From Paenibacillus tuaregi (lineage in GTDB: Bacteria > Bacillota > Bacilli > Paenibacillales > Paenibacillaceae): a stretch of 64,000 nucleotides of DNA. Within the stretch, counting starts at the first letter, position 1. Each line of letters begins with the position of its first letter. Shown piece after piece: positions 9,297 through 18,932 of the stretch. The stretch lies in assembly GCF_900086655.1 (NCBI RefSeq), contig NZ_LT575476.1, forward strand, positions 1,840,503 to 1,904,502, read 5' to 3'. The notes under the pieces were generated by a model that saw only the letters and a list, made by a program, of their open reading frames with translations, was not told the DNA's origin and made no database searches. Both the position numbers and the translations under genes were made by a program.

Positions 9297-9351
9297 TAAA
9301 AAAATATAGCATGGGACCCTGTTTCCGGGGCCATACTAAATAGCAAAAATA

Positions 9352-9406
9352 ACAAACGAGCTTTAGCCTTTCTCCAGCTGGGAGAAGGGCGGGCTCGTTT
9401 GTATTT
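9352..9406 (+). terminator. Intrinsic terminator after ileS
   Basis: Inverted repeat ACAAACGAGC (9352-9361) and GCTCGTTTGT (9393-9402) with a further CTTCTCC/GGAGAAG stem inside, ending in TATTTTG. Probably works in both directions. Confidence 0.8.
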
Positions 9407-9420
9407 TGAATGAATGCTGA

Positions 9421-9623
9421 TTTATATAAAACGAACTTATGAAGGTTACCTTTTAGGGGCGCTGCGATGCCGAGTGTTCTTTAAGGCCGCTGTTGTCTCC
9501 GAAAAGCTTGAACTAGATATCCAAGTAGGGGCATTTCGGAGACAGAGGCGGACGCTCCGCTTCTTCAGAATCACTCGGCCTCTCCGCTGAGAGAGGTTAA
9601 TTTTTAAAGTTTGTTTTATATAG
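9421..9623. repeat. Long imperfect palindrome (MITE-like or structured intergenic repeat)
   Basis: A stretch of about 200 bp folds on itself. Outer arms are TTATATAAAACGAACT (9422-9437) and AGTTTGTTTTATATA (about 9608-9622). Inside are CCGAGTG/CACTCGG and TGTCTCCGAAA/TTTCGGAGACA arms. There is no open frame. The shape fits a miniature inverted-repeat element or a dispersed palindromic repeat; I saw no second copy in the window and no clear target duplication. Confidence 0.6.
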
Positions 9624-9663
9624 TTAGCGATTGAGCTGCATCATGAAAGGGCGGAACAGGTCA

Positions 9664-10050
9664 ATGATACACCGTAAGAGGGTGAAAGAAGAAGTAAAAG
9701 CTCTAAATGCACGCACACAGGTTCCACCTGAAGCTTCTGTGCTGAATGGAACGATGGATGAGAAGATAAATGCGATGTATAAGCTCACCTTGTTCTGGTC
9801 CCATGAGCTGGAGAAGTCGAGAATTATGGAATACACCCAGCTTATGGTCAGGCCCTGGAGACTGATTTGGTTAAATATACTGTCCGGCACCTCACGGGGC
9901 ATCGGAATTGCCGTTGGATTTACTTTTTTTGCGGCAACCATCATTTACTTCCTTCAGGTGCTTGGCGCATTAAACCTGCCGATTGTTGGGGATTACATTG
10001 CGGACATCGTCAGAATTGTCCAGCGGCAGCTTGAGCTTAATACTCGTTAG
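9664..10050 (+). CDS. DUF5665-like small membrane protein
   Basis: Protein of about 128 residues with an N-terminal soluble half and one or two hydrophobic helices near the C-terminus (GIAVGFTFFAATIIYFLQVL). The block NILSGTSRGIGIAVGFTFFA and the ending LPIVGDYIADIVRIVQ resemble DUF5665 proteins of Bacilli, whose function is unknown. The start is uncertain: ATGs lie at 9643 and 9664 and neither has a strong ribosome site; I chose the latter because an AGG sits just ahead of it. The gene converges on the yteA-like gene, and the two 3' ends overlap by 14 bases on opposite strands. Confidence 0.65.
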   Translation: MIHRKRVKEEVKALNARTQVPPEASVLNGTMDEKINAMYKLTLFWSHELEKSRIMEYTQLMVRPWRLIWLNILSGTSRGIGIAVGFTFFAATIIYFLQVLGALNLPIVGDYIADIVRIVQRQLELNTR

Positions 10051-10774
10051 AGCCCGTGCCCAGCGAATCCTCGGACTCCAAATGACGGGTGCTGCTCATA
10101 TGTTTGCGGTATACCCCGTTGCGGTAAAAGAACACTTGGGTGCCGGTAATATCTGTGGCAACAAAGCTTTCATAAGGCTCTACGAACCCATCCAGCTCAT
10201 TTGACGCTTCGATTTCCATGTCGTTATAATCATCAATTTCATTATCTTCTGCCATGGCCGGACTGTTGGAGGTTCCAAAGCTCTCGACGATTTGCCAGGC
10301 GTCTTCCCCATCAAACCCGTTCTGGTCATCATGTTCATCCATACTGGTCCGGCCAAACGGCGGGTACAGAAATTCTTCTTCGATCGGACGTTTGCTGGAA
10401 ACCTCCCGCTGTGGGGTATGCTCGATGCAGTAAGCTGTCTCAGGCACCGCGTTTAAACGCTCGTAGGATATAGGCTGTCCGCAGGTAATACAGGTGCCAT
10501 AGCTGCCGTCCTGCATTCTCTCGAGCGCTGCATCAACACGGTCAAGCAGAAGCTCGCTGTGTTCGGCTAGAGCCAAATCCTTGCCACGCTCGAATACTTC
10601 TGTTCCCAAATCACCCGGATGATTGTCGTAAAAAGATAATTCGTCTATGTTCTCCCGGGTGGTGGCGGCCATGCCATAGTGCTCATTATAGGCGAGACGG
10701 GTCTCAATGTCCTCCCGCTGTTCCCGTAATCGGTGCTCCAGTTGCTGAAGCTGTTCACTGCTTAGATGAGACAT
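10037..10774 (-). CDS. yteA: YteA-type TraR/DksA zinc-finger protein
   Basis: 245-residue protein with an N-terminal coiled coil and a DksA/TraR-type zinc finger at about residues 98-120 (GTCITCGQPISYERL, then AYCIEH). The fourth zinc ligand is His rather than Cys, as is common in the YteA group. The C-terminal half is acidic and holds a conserved EEEFLYPPFGR motif followed by a variable tail. YteA proteins are found in spore formers and their exact target is unknown; DksA relatives act at the RNA polymerase secondary channel. The start is the ATG at 10774, preceded by AAAGGAG; an upstream in-frame ATG at 10798 lacks a ribosome site. Confidence 0.85.
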   Translation of the reverse strand: MSHLSSEQLQQLEHRLREQREDIETRLAYNEHYGMAATTRENIDELSFYDNHPGDLGTEVFERGKDLALAEHSELLLDRVDAALERMQDGSYGTCITCGQPISYERLNAVPETAYCIEHTPQREVSSKRPIEEEFLYPPFGRTSMDEHDDQNGFDGEDAWQIVESFGTSNSPAMAEDNEIDDYNDMEIEASNELDGFVEPYESFVATDITGTQVFFYRNGVYRKHMSSTRHLESEDSLGTGSNEY

Positions 10775-10970
10775 AGGGATTCTCCTTTCCGCATACACAT
10801 GTTGAGAATTTTCGCTTTCCTGTAGGTTGTGCAGAAGTCTGGGGTTTTAGCGAAGGAAAATCCTATCGTTCATGGACGGCTTCTTTCCCGCTGTGCTACA
10901 ATATACAAGGCTGAATAGTGGTTAAATCTGCTGGATGAATTGGCGGATGATATCAAAAACGGGGTGACGA

Positions 10971-11471
10971 ATGGCAGTGATTTATTACTTGATTGCGCTA
11001 ATTGTATTTCTGATTGACCAGGGAACCAAATATATCATAGCAACCAAATTGCAGCTGAATGAGCTAATTCCTGTAATTGGGGATTTTTTTGTGATCACCT
11101 CACACCGGAATCGGGGAGCGGCATTTGGGATTCTTGAGAACCAGCGCTGGTTCTTCATTGTAATTACAGTTATCGTTGTGCTTGCTATCGTGTGGTATAT
11201 GCAGAAAATTAAGGGTAACGCCAACAAGCTGCTGCCTACAGCGCTGGCTTTAGTGCTTGGCGGCGCGATTGGAAATTTCCTGGACCGTGCGCTGAATGGG
11301 GAAGTAGTGGATTTTCTGATGTTTAATTTCGGAAGCTACACGTTCCCGATCTTCAATATTGCCGATTCCTGTATCGTTGTCGGGGTGGCATTGATTGTGC
11401 TTGACTCGTTCCTGGATATGGGAAGACAGAAGAAAAAAGAGGCAGAGGCAGGGAGCGAACAGACTTCATGA
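10971..11471 (+). CDS. lspA: Lipoprotein signal peptidase LspA
   Basis: Aspartyl membrane protease (signal peptidase II) that removes the signal peptide of prolipoproteins after lipidation. 166 residues with four membrane helices. The catalytic aspartates are in GNFLDRALNGEVVDF and FNIADSCIVVG, both fully conserved. The N-terminus MAVIYYLIALIVFLIDQGTK is typical. Several lipoproteins encoded in this window (at 24,970, 29,906 and 31,614) would be its substrates. The stop overlaps the start of the pseudouridine synthase gene (ATGA), the usual lspA-rluD arrangement in Bacilli. Confidence 0.95.
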   Translation: MAVIYYLIALIVFLIDQGTKYIIATKLQLNELIPVIGDFFVITSHRNRGAAFGILENQRWFFIVITVIVVLAIVWYMQKIKGNANKLLPTALALVLGGAIGNFLDRALNGEVVDFLMFNFGSYTFPIFNIADSCIVVGVALIVLDSFLDMGRQKKKEAEAGSEQTS

Positions 11472-12385
11472 ATGAAACTTTAGAGTGGACGGTTGAAGCC
11501 GAATCGGCCAAAGAACGAATAGATAAGTATGTTAAAGAATGTCTGACTGAGGATTATTCGAGAAGCCAGATTCAGCTTTGGATTGAGGAAGGCCATGTGG
11601 TGGTTAACGGGGCGCCGGTGAAATCCAACTATAAGCTGGCACAGGGCGATCTGGTCAGCGTTACGATCCCTGAACCCAGCACCGTGGAGCTTGTGCCCGA
11701 GGACATTCCGCTGGATGTATACTTTGAGGATTCCGATGTCATTGTGGTGAACAAGCCCCGCGGCATGGTCGTACATCCTGCACCTGGCCATTCTTCGGGA
11801 ACCTTGGTGAATGCGCTCATGTATCACTGCAAGGACCTTTCCGGGATTAACGGAGAGCTTAGACCAGGCATTGTGCACCGTATCGACAAGGATACGTCAG
11901 GCCTGCTCATGGCTGCCAAGAACGACAAGGCCCATGCCTCGCTTGCAGCGCAGCTGAAGGACCACTCGGTTACGCGCAAGTACTTCGCTCTCGTTCACGG
12001 GAATGTGGTCCATGACCAGGGAACAGTGGATGCGCCGATTGGCCGTGACCCGCATGACCGCAAGATGTTTACGGTCACCGAGCGGAACAGCAAGACGGCC
12101 GTGACCCATTTTCAAGTTGTGGAAAGATTCGGGGATTACACCTTGCTCGAGCTGAAGCTTGAGACGGGGCGAACCCACCAGATCCGGGTACATATGAAAT
12201 TTATTGAGCACCCGCTTGTGGGCGACCCGATGTATGGGAGAAGCAAAGGCATTAAAATGAATGGACAAGCCCTTCATGCGGCGGTACTAGGATTTGTTCA
12301 TCCTTCCTCTGGCGAGTACAAAGAGTTCAATGCCCCGATTCCTGGTGATATGGAAGAGCTGTTGATTTCGCTGCGGAACAGATAA
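11468..12385 (+). CDS. RluD/YlyB family 23S rRNA pseudouridine synthase
   Basis: 305-residue pseudouridine synthase of the RluA/RluD family. An N-terminal S4 domain (about residues 12-75, ERIDKYVKE and SRSQIQLWIEEGHVVVNG) precedes the catalytic domain. The catalytic aspartate is in HRIDKDTSGLLM, and other blocks are NKPRGMVVHPAPGH and LETGRTHQIRVHM. By position after lspA it matches B. subtilis YlyB. RluD modifies helix 69 of 23S rRNA in E. coli; the exact target here is inferred only. Translation is coupled to lspA. Confidence 0.92.
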   Translation: MNETLEWTVEAESAKERIDKYVKECLTEDYSRSQIQLWIEEGHVVVNGAPVKSNYKLAQGDLVSVTIPEPSTVELVPEDIPLDVYFEDSDVIVVNKPRGMVVHPAPGHSSGTLVNALMYHCKDLSGINGELRPGIVHRIDKDTSGLLMAAKNDKAHASLAAQLKDHSVTRKYFALVHGNVVHDQGTVDAPIGRDPHDRKMFTVTERNSKTAVTHFQVVERFGDYTLLELKLETGRTHQIRVHMKFIEHPLVGDPMYGRSKGIKMNGQALHAAVLGFVHPSSGEYKEFNAPIPGDMEELLISLRNR

Positions 12386-12434
12386 GGAATCACTATGTAC
12401 GTTTAGATTCAGGTTTGCATTGTCACGAATACAA

Positions 12435-12505
12435 GGCATCACAGGACACGTGTTTCAAGCTTCCGGCATTAACAACCGGAGCAGGGTGTTCTGGATGCTT
12501 TTTTT
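12435..12505 (+). terminator. Intrinsic terminator after the lspA operon
   Basis: GCATCACAGGACAC pairs with GTGTTCTGGATGC, with a small CCGG-type inner hairpin, followed by eight T at 12498-12505. Confidence 0.8.
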
Positions 12506-12831
12506 GTTGTGTTTAAAATTGGCTAAGGTGATCACACATAGGTTTACACATTTTGGGGGGAGAGGTCAAAGCGTTTTTAGTGAAAAACTATATTTTGCTA
12601 GATAGCCAGATAGGAATTACCTTATTGGAGAATCCTTTAGCTAAGCGAATGACGGAACCATTGCATAAGGAGGGCTAGGGCTTAGCGCAACTCTGCTCGG
12701 AAATGCATGGGACTGGCGTGTCCGAGACGTGCGGTTAAATAGTACAAACGTTCTGACGGAAAATCCATTGTGTTCATCCGGGATTTGCAGCATATTTAGA
12801 CATAGATTTAGTTAAGGAGATGGACTTAAAC
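12506..12831. other. Leader region upstream of dapL without a recognised gene
   Basis: About 325 bases with no convincing open frame. It probably holds the dapL promoter and 5' leader. I looked for lysine-riboswitch and T-box motifs and saw neither. The only structure noticed is a short GCTAGGGCTTAGC palindrome near 12,674. Confidence 0.4.
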
Positions 12832-14085
12832 ATGAGTATTGAACAATATCAAACAACGTATATTCAAACCAATTTTGCAGACCGGATTGGCGGAGCGAAT
12901 TACGGCAAAGATACCGCCATTTATAAATTTGAGAAGATTAAGCGTGCAAAGGCTGCGGCCAAAAAAGACTTTCCTGATGTTGAGCTTATTGACATGGGGG
13001 TCGGTGAACCGGATGAGATGGCGGATGCGGGCATCGTGGCCAAGCTTGCGGAAGAGGCGGCCAAACCGGAGAACCGAGGGTATGCGGACAACGGCATCGC
13101 CGAGTTCAAGGAGGCTGCTGCCAAATACCTGAAAGAAGTATTTAGCGTGGACGGTATTGATCCTGTGACTGAAATTGTGCACTCGATTGGTTCCAAGCCG
13201 GCACTAGCCATGCTGCCTTCCTGCTTCATCAACCCGGGCGATGTCACTATAATGACCGTTCCCGGCTATCCTATACTTGGCACCCATACCAAGTATCTGG
13301 GAGGGGAAGTATACAACGTTCAGCTTACAGAGGAGAATAATTTCCTCCCGGACCTTTCCTCCATTCCGGAAGAAATCAGCCGCCGGGCCAAGCTGCTGTA
13401 TCTGAATTACCCGAACAACCCTACAGGCGCAAGTGCCACTCCCGAGTTCTTTGCAGAGGTTGTGGCTTGGGCTAAAAAATACAATGTGGTAGTTGTACAT
13501 GACGCACCTTACGCTGCCCTGACATACGATGGTCTTAAGCCGCTCAGTTTCCTGTCGGTGCCGGGGGCCAAGGACGTTGGTATCGAACTTCACTCCCTCT
13601 CGAAGTCCTATAACATGACTGGTTGGAGAATCGGATTTGTAGCTGGTAATCCACTTGTGGTTAAGGCATTCAGTGATGTGAAGGACAACAATGATTCCGG
13701 TCAATTCATCGCGATTCAAAAGGCTGCTGCTTACGGTCTTGCGAATCCGGGGATCACAGAGAAAATTGCGGAGAAATACTCCCGCCGTCATGATATGCTG
13801 GTGTCGGCCCTGAATGAGCTTGGCTTCAAGGCCAAGAAGCCTAAGGGTTCATTCTTCCTGTATGTAGCCGCTCCTAAAGGCGTAGAGGGAGGACCTCGCT
13901 TTGAAAGCGGAGAAGCCTTCTCCCAATACCTCATTCGTGAGAAGCTGATTTCCACGGTACCTTGGGATGATGCCGGTGCGTTTGTTCGCTTCTCCGTGAC
14001 CTTCATTGCTGCAGGCGAGGAAGAGGAGAAGCGGGTCATTTCCGAAATTAAACGTCGTTTGGGCGACGTGAAGTTTGAATTTTAA
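12832..14085 (+). CDS. dapL: LL-diaminopimelate aminotransferase DapL
   Basis: PLP-dependent class I/II aminotransferase that converts tetrahydrodipicolinate directly to LL-diaminopimelate, for lysine and peptidoglycan synthesis. 417 residues. The PLP lysine is in HSLSKSYNMTGWRIGF; other family blocks are DMGVGEPDEM, YLNYPNNPTGA and VVVHDAPYAALTYDG. The start is the ATG at 12832, about 12 bases after AAGGAG; the in-frame ATG at 12820 overlaps that ribosome site. It is a single-gene unit closed by a terminator. Having DapL in place of the acetylase route is a trait of Paenibacillus among Bacilli. Confidence 0.92.
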   Translation: MSIEQYQTTYIQTNFADRIGGANYGKDTAIYKFEKIKRAKAAAKKDFPDVELIDMGVGEPDEMADAGIVAKLAEEAAKPENRGYADNGIAEFKEAAAKYLKEVFSVDGIDPVTEIVHSIGSKPALAMLPSCFINPGDVTIMTVPGYPILGTHTKYLGGEVYNVQLTEENNFLPDLSSIPEEISRRAKLLYLNYPNNPTGASATPEFFAEVVAWAKKYNVVVVHDAPYAALTYDGLKPLSFLSVPGAKDVGIELHSLSKSYNMTGWRIGFVAGNPLVVKAFSDVKDNNDSGQFIAIQKAAAYGLANPGITEKIAEKYSRRHDMLVSALNELGFKAKKPKGSFFLYVAAPKGVEGGPRFESGEAFSQYLIREKLISTVPWDDAGAFVRFSVTFIAAGEEEEKRVISEIKRRLGDVKFEF

Positions 14086-14100
14086 GTGAATAAGAAACTG

Positions 14101-14131
14101 GAAGCCACCGTTTAGTGACGGTGGCTTTTTG
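14101..14131 (+). terminator. Intrinsic terminator after dapL
   Basis: Perfect hairpin GCCACCG/CGGTGGC with an 8-base loop, followed by five T. Confidence 0.9.
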
Positions 14132-14315
14132 TCATTCCAATATGCTTAAAAGATGAGTTTAAGGCTGTACCAAATTAGAAATCATGATTTTTATATGTGG
14201 ATATTTATGCAACAATAACGTATAATTATAAATATGAATGAAAGAAGCTTAACCTCCTCTTGCAGGGAGGAGACCGATTAATGACAATAATCGACATGAT
14301 TTGTATTTCCCCGCC

Positions 14316-14344
14316 TTGACAGGCTCCCGGTGTTCTGTCATAAT
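14316..14344 (+). promoter_or_regulatory. SigA promoter of the pyr operon
   Basis: TTGACA at 14316-14321, a 17-base spacer and CATAAT at 14339-14344, just upstream of the PyrR leader. Confidence 0.75.
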
Positions 14345-14540
14345 TCATGTAAATCAATAGCACCTTTAAATCAGTCCCGTGAGGCTGGCAAGGTAACGTG
14401 AATGAGGTTTTATTCGGAATGGATAAACACCGCGCTGCGGCGCAGGTGCCCCTTCCTTATAACCTGTGACAGTCATGCTCTGTGTGCAGACATGACTCGG
14501 AACTCCTTGCCTGGAACTGGGCAAGGAGTTTTTTTGTTGC
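14345..14540 (+). promoter_or_regulatory. PyrR-dependent attenuator leader
   Basis: The PyrR-binding loop AGTCCCGTGAGGCT (14373-14386) closely matches the consensus recognised by PyrR-UMP. It is followed by an antiterminator segment and a strong terminator (AACTCCTTGCC...GGCAAGGAGTT with seven T, 14501-14536) just before pyrR. UMP-bound PyrR would stabilise the anti-antiterminator and stop transcription of the whole operon. This is the only such leader seen; none lies between pyrR and pyrB or between pyrB and pyrC. Confidence 0.9.
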
Positions 14541-14580
14541 TCTTCACGGAACCTGATGAATCTGATCATTAGGAGGCTAA

Positions 14581-15141
<561 letters not shown>

Positions 15142-15142
15142 T

Positions 15143-15144
15143 CA
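15143..15144 (+). other. pyrR-pyrB junction (2-bp spacing)
   Basis: The pyrB ATG lies two bases after the pyrR stop, leaving no room for a second attenuator; listed to document that absence. Confidence 0.3.
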
Positions 15145-16058
15145 TGACCATTTCCATGTCGGCAGTGAAGGAGCGCAGCCTGCTTGGCCTTAAGGACTTA
15201 AGCCGGGATGAAATATCTTCAATCCTGGACCGGGCAGCTTACTGGGCTAACCAGCAGGAGAAGATGATACCGGTACTGGAGAATCGGTTTGTCGCGAACA
15301 TGTTTTTTGAGAACAGCACACGCACCCGTTTTTCTTTTGAAATGGCCGAGAAGCGTCTTGGTGCACAGGTGCTCAATTTCGCTGCAGCGGCCTCAAGTGT
15401 GGAGAAGGGCGAATCGATCTACGACACTGTACGAACCCTCGAATCCATGGGGATCGATGCCGGAGTGATCCGGCTGAAGCCCATCGGTCTGCTGGCTGAG
15501 CTGGCTGAGCGGGTCAAGGTTCCGCTGGTCAATGCCGGAGACGGCAACAATGAGCATCCGACCCAGGCACTGCTTGATTTATACACGATGAAACAGCATT
15601 TTGGTGAACTGAAGGGGCTGAGAGTGTCCATCATTGGCGATATTATTCAAAGCCGGGTGGCAAGATCGAACTTATGGGCTCTTCAAAAATTCGGCGCCAA
15701 TGTGAAGTTCTGTGCTCCAGCCAATATGCAGGCACCTGAGCTTGCTGAGCATGCACCTTATGTATCTATGGAAGAAGCGCTAAAAGCTGATGTGGTGATG
15801 ATGCTCCGTGTCCAACTGGAACGTCATGCCGAAGGTATGCTGAAGTCTCCAGAACAGTATCGTTTGCAGTACGGGCTCACGGAAGAGAGAGCCGCTAAGC
15901 TTGAGCCAGGAGCAATTATCATGCATCCGGCTCCTGTGAACCGGAACGTTGAGATTGATGACAGCCTGGTGGAGAGTGAGAAATCCCGTATTTTCACCCA
16001 AATGGCAAACGGGGTTCCGATCCGCATGGCGGTTATGGAACGTGCAATGAAATTGTAA
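15144..16058 (+). CDS. pyrB: Aspartate carbamoyltransferase catalytic subunit
   Basis: Second step of UMP synthesis: carbamoyl phosphate plus aspartate gives carbamoyl aspartate. 304 residues, the usual length. The carbamoyl-phosphate site is FFENSTRTRFSFEMAEKRLG and the second signature is GDGNNEHPTQALLDLYT. No regulatory pyrI is present, as in Bacillus. It begins two bases after pyrR and ends 54 bp before pyrC. Confidence 0.96.
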   Translation: MTISMSAVKERSLLGLKDLSRDEISSILDRAAYWANQQEKMIPVLENRFVANMFFENSTRTRFSFEMAEKRLGAQVLNFAAAASSVEKGESIYDTVRTLESMGIDAGVIRLKPIGLLAELAERVKVPLVNAGDGNNEHPTQALLDLYTMKQHFGELKGLRVSIIGDIIQSRVARSNLWALQKFGANVKFCAPANMQAPELAEHAPYVSMEEALKADVVMMLRVQLERHAEGMLKSPEQYRLQYGLTEERAAKLEPGAIIMHPAPVNRNVEIDDSLVESEKSRIFTQMANGVPIRMAVMERAMKL

Positions 16059-16112
16059 CGGCAAAAGCCTAAAACGATATGATACAAAGAGGGAAAATAA
16101 GCGGAGGTCATC

Positions 16113-17393
16113 ATGGAGCTAATAATTAAAAATGCAAATATCGTAGGTACGGACGGCAAGCTTGAACTGAAGAACATCGTGGTTGCCGGGGGAGTCATTC
16201 AGCAGATTATGGATGCATCTGAACAGGCAGCCCTGGAGGATGCGCAAGTGATAGATGCTCAAGGCAAGCTGGTATCCGCAGGGTTCATTGATATGCATGT
16301 TCACCTTAGAGAGCCGGGCTTTGAATATAAAGAAACGATCGAGACTGGGGCACGCTCAGCGGCTAAAGGCGGATTCACCACCATCGCCTGCATGCCCAAT
16401 ACAAGACCGGTAACTGATAATCCGGAGACGGTAAAGCTGGTGCTGGACAGAGCCAAGGAAGCGGATTTGGTTCATGTCCTTCCCTATGCGGCCATTACAA
16501 AGAGTGAACTGGGCCGCGAGCTTACCGACTTCCCGGCGCTTAAAGAGTCTGGGGCTATCGGATTCACCGATGACGGAGTCGGCGTGCAAAGCGCTCAAAT
16601 GATGAAGGACGCTATGAAATGGGCTGCTGAGCTGGGTATGCCGGTCATCGCCCATTGTGAAGACAATACCTTGGTGGAAGGAGCCCCGGTTGCTGAAGGT
16701 GAATTTGCCAGAAAGCATGGGCTCAAAGGAATTCCAAACGAATCCGAGGCGATTCATGTCGGACGTGACATTCTGCTGGCTGAAGCGACTGGCGTACATT
16801 ACCATGTCTGCCACGTGAGCACGGAGCAATCGATCCGCCTGATCCGGCAGGCCAAGGAAATCGGAGTCAAGGTGACCGCTGAGGTCTGCCCTCATCACCT
16901 GATCCTCTCAGAAGAGGACATTCCGGGACTGGATGCCAATTGGAAAATGAACCCGCCGCTGCGCTCCCGCCGCGACGTGGAGGCCTGCATTAAGGCCGTG
17001 GAGGACGGTACGATCGACATTATCGTCACCGACCACGCCCCTCACAGTGAGGAAGAGAAAGAACGTGGCATGCAGCTTGCCCCGTTCGGAATCGTGGGCT
17101 TCGAGACTGCGTTCCCGCTGCTCTACACCAAGTTCGTCGCCACCGGCAAATGGCCGCTGGCCCAGCTTATTCAGCGGATGACCGCTGACCCGGCCCGGGT
17201 GTTCGGCCTGGCGGCCGGCAAGCTTGAGCCTGGCGCTCCAGCTGATCTGACGATCGTGGACCTCGAGACCGAGAGAGCCGTAGACCCGTCGACCTTCGCG
17301 TCGAAGGGCCGCAACACCCCTTTTACCGATTGGAAGCTTAAGGGCTGGCCTGTCGCTACCATCGTAAGCGGCAAAGTAGTCTGGTCCGAGTAA
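16113..17393 (+). CDS. pyrC: Dihydroorotase
   Basis: Zinc amidohydrolase of the class I (long) type, 426 residues, cyclising carbamoyl aspartate to dihydroorotate. The metal-binding motif is DMHVHLREPGFEYKE near residue 58; later ligands are in HCED, HVCHVST and TDHAPHS. A GGAGG ribosome site precedes the ATG. The following gap to carA is unusually long (about 400 bp) for this operon and holds direct repeats. Confidence 0.96.
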   Translation: MELIIKNANIVGTDGKLELKNIVVAGGVIQQIMDASEQAALEDAQVIDAQGKLVSAGFIDMHVHLREPGFEYKETIETGARSAAKGGFTTIACMPNTRPVTDNPETVKLVLDRAKEADLVHVLPYAAITKSELGRELTDFPALKESGAIGFTDDGVGVQSAQMMKDAMKWAAELGMPVIAHCEDNTLVEGAPVAEGEFARKHGLKGIPNESEAIHVGRDILLAEATGVHYHVCHVSTEQSIRLIRQAKEIGVKVTAEVCPHHLILSEEDIPGLDANWKMNPPLRSRRDVEACIKAVEDGTIDIIVTDHAPHSEEEKERGMQLAPFGIVGFETAFPLLYTKFVATGKWPLAQLIQRMTADPARVFGLAAGKLEPGAPADLTIVDLETERAVDPSTFASKGRNTPFTDWKLKGWPVATIVSGKVVWSE

Positions 17394-17425
17394 GCAAGTA
17401 TAGATACAAGTATAGATAGAAGTAA

Positions 17426-17572
17426 TGCTCGAAAGAGCAGCGAATCCCGCAGGGAGAGCGCACGGAGCACGAAGCAGCACCAAAACGCACGCCCGTAGCC
17501 CCCAGGGCTCTGCTCGAAAGAGCAGCGATTCCCACAGGGAGAGCGCACCGAGCACGAAGCAGCACCAAATCG
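17426..17572 (+). repeat. Two 62-bp direct repeats in the pyrC-carA gap
   Basis: Near-identical copies at 17426-17487 and 17511-17572, each beginning TGCTCGAAAGAGCAGCGA and ending AGCACGAAGCAGCACCAAA, start to start 85 bases apart. A shorter relative (GTCCCGCAGGGACGGCAAGCG) lies near 17,635. Each unit starts with a CTCGAAAGAG hairpin. The whole gap (17394-17794) has no persuasive gene, although one 116-codon frame runs through it. A CCCTCCC/GGGAGGG hairpin sits just before carA. Confidence 0.75.
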
Positions 17573-17794
17573 TGCCAAGGGCAGCACCACGAACCCATGC
17601 TTTTCCAAATCAAAGGAGCACTGAAGTAAAGCGGGTCCCGCAGGGACGGCAAGCGCTCCTACTACCAACAGCAGCAAGGAAGCACACTCTAAATCCTTCG
17701 CCAAACTTTCGGGTGTCCAGAGGGCAAAGCCCTTGGGGCCCTCCCTTCCAGGGAGGGTTTGGGAGGGTAATCTAATATGGGAGATGATATCGCA

Positions 17795-18931
17795 ATGCAG
17801 GCTAGATTATTGCTCGAAGACGGCACTTTATTCACTGGCAAATCTTTTGGAGCCGAGGTTGAAAAGACCGGTGAAGTAGTATTCAATACAGGAATCACCG
17901 GATATCAGGAAGTTCTGTCGGACCCGTCCTACTGTGGACAAATCGTAACGATGACCTATCCGCTAATCGGCAACTACGGGATCACGCGGGATGACTTTGA
18001 ATCTGTCGCCCCATCGATCCACGGTTTTGTCGTACGCCGTTATGAACCGGTGCCGAGCAACTGGCGTGCCCAGACCAGCATTGGTGACCTGCTTAAGGAG
18101 TATGGCATTCCTGGAATAAGCGATATTGATACCCGCATGCTGACCCGGATCATCCGCCATCACGGAACGATGAAGGGGATACTTACGACTTCCTCCAAAT
18201 CGCTTGAAGAGCTTCAAGAGATGATTAAAGCAACGAGCATCAACGAACTTAGAAATCAAGTGGCTCGTACGTCCACTAACCATATATACAGCAGCCCAGG
18301 AGCCAAAGAGCGCATTGTCCTGGTGGATTTTGGCGCCAAGAGCGGAATCCTTCGCGAGCTGACCAAGCGGGGCTGCGATGTGATCGTGGTGCCGCATGAC
18401 ACGACAGCAGAGGAGATCCGTCAGCTTCATCCTGACGGCATCCAGCTCTCCAACGGCCCTGGGGATCCGAAAGATGTGCCATATGCCGTGAAAATGGTAT
18501 CCGAGCTGCTCGGCGAATATCCGATCTTCGGCATCTGTCTGGGACACCAGCTGTTCGCGCTGGCCTGCGGAGCGGATACGGAAAGCCTGAAATTCGGCCA
18601 CCGTGGCGGCAACCATCCGGTCAAGGAGCTGGAATCCGGACGCTGCTATATCACTTCGCAGAACCATGGTTACACCGTAACCGAGTCTTCCATTGCTGGA
18701 ACGGAGCTGGAAGTCACTCATATCAACAATAACGATAAGACCATCGAAGGTCTTAAGCATACGAAATACCCTGCCTTCTCGGTGCAGTACCACCCGGAGG
18801 CCGCACCAGGCCCTTACGACAACAGCTATCTGTTTGACCGGTTCCTGGAAATGATCCGCAACTACAAACAAGAGAATCCACAAAAACCACGCCAGGCCCT
18901 GATCATGGCAGCAGCGAAAGGAGCTCGTTAA
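17795..18931 (+). CDS. carA: Carbamoyl-phosphate synthase small (glutaminase) subunit
   Basis: Class I glutamine amidotransferase that passes ammonia to CarB. About 378 residues. The catalytic cysteine is in [14 protein letters not shown], and the His-Glu pair is in [11 protein letters not shown]. The N-terminal [19 protein letters not shown] matches the family start, which is why I chose ATG 17795; another ATG at 17777, also after a purine-rich site, would add six residues. It sits 1 bp from carB. Position within the PyrR-controlled unit argues for the pyrimidine-specific copy. Confidence 0.94.
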   Translation: MQARLLLEDGTLFTGKSFGAEVEKTGEVVFNTGITGYQEVLSDPSYCGQIVTMTYPLIGNYGITRDDFESVAPSIHGFVVRRYEPVPSNWRAQTSIGDLLKEYGIPGISDIDTRMLTRIIRHHGTMKGILTTSSKSLEELQEMIKATSINELRNQVARTSTNHIYSSPGAKERIVLVDFGAKSGILRELTKRGCDVIVVPHDTTAEEIRQLHPDGIQLSNGPGDPKDVPYAVKMVSELLGEYPIFGICLGHQLFALACGADTESLKFGHRGGNHPVKELESGRCYITSQNHGYTVTESSIAGTELEVTHINNNDKTIEGLKHTKYPAFSVQYHPEAAPGPYDNSYLFDRFLEMIRNYKQENPQKPRQALIMAAAKGAR

Positions 18932-18932
18932 G

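Noticed and set aside
12506-12819. Lysine riboswitch or T-box before dapL
   Set aside because: Neither the lysine-riboswitch motifs nor an AGGGTGG T-box core are present.
17425-17775. A 116-residue frame between pyrC and carA
   Set aside because: It runs through direct repeats, has odd composition (Arg/Ser/Pro) and no ribosome site.
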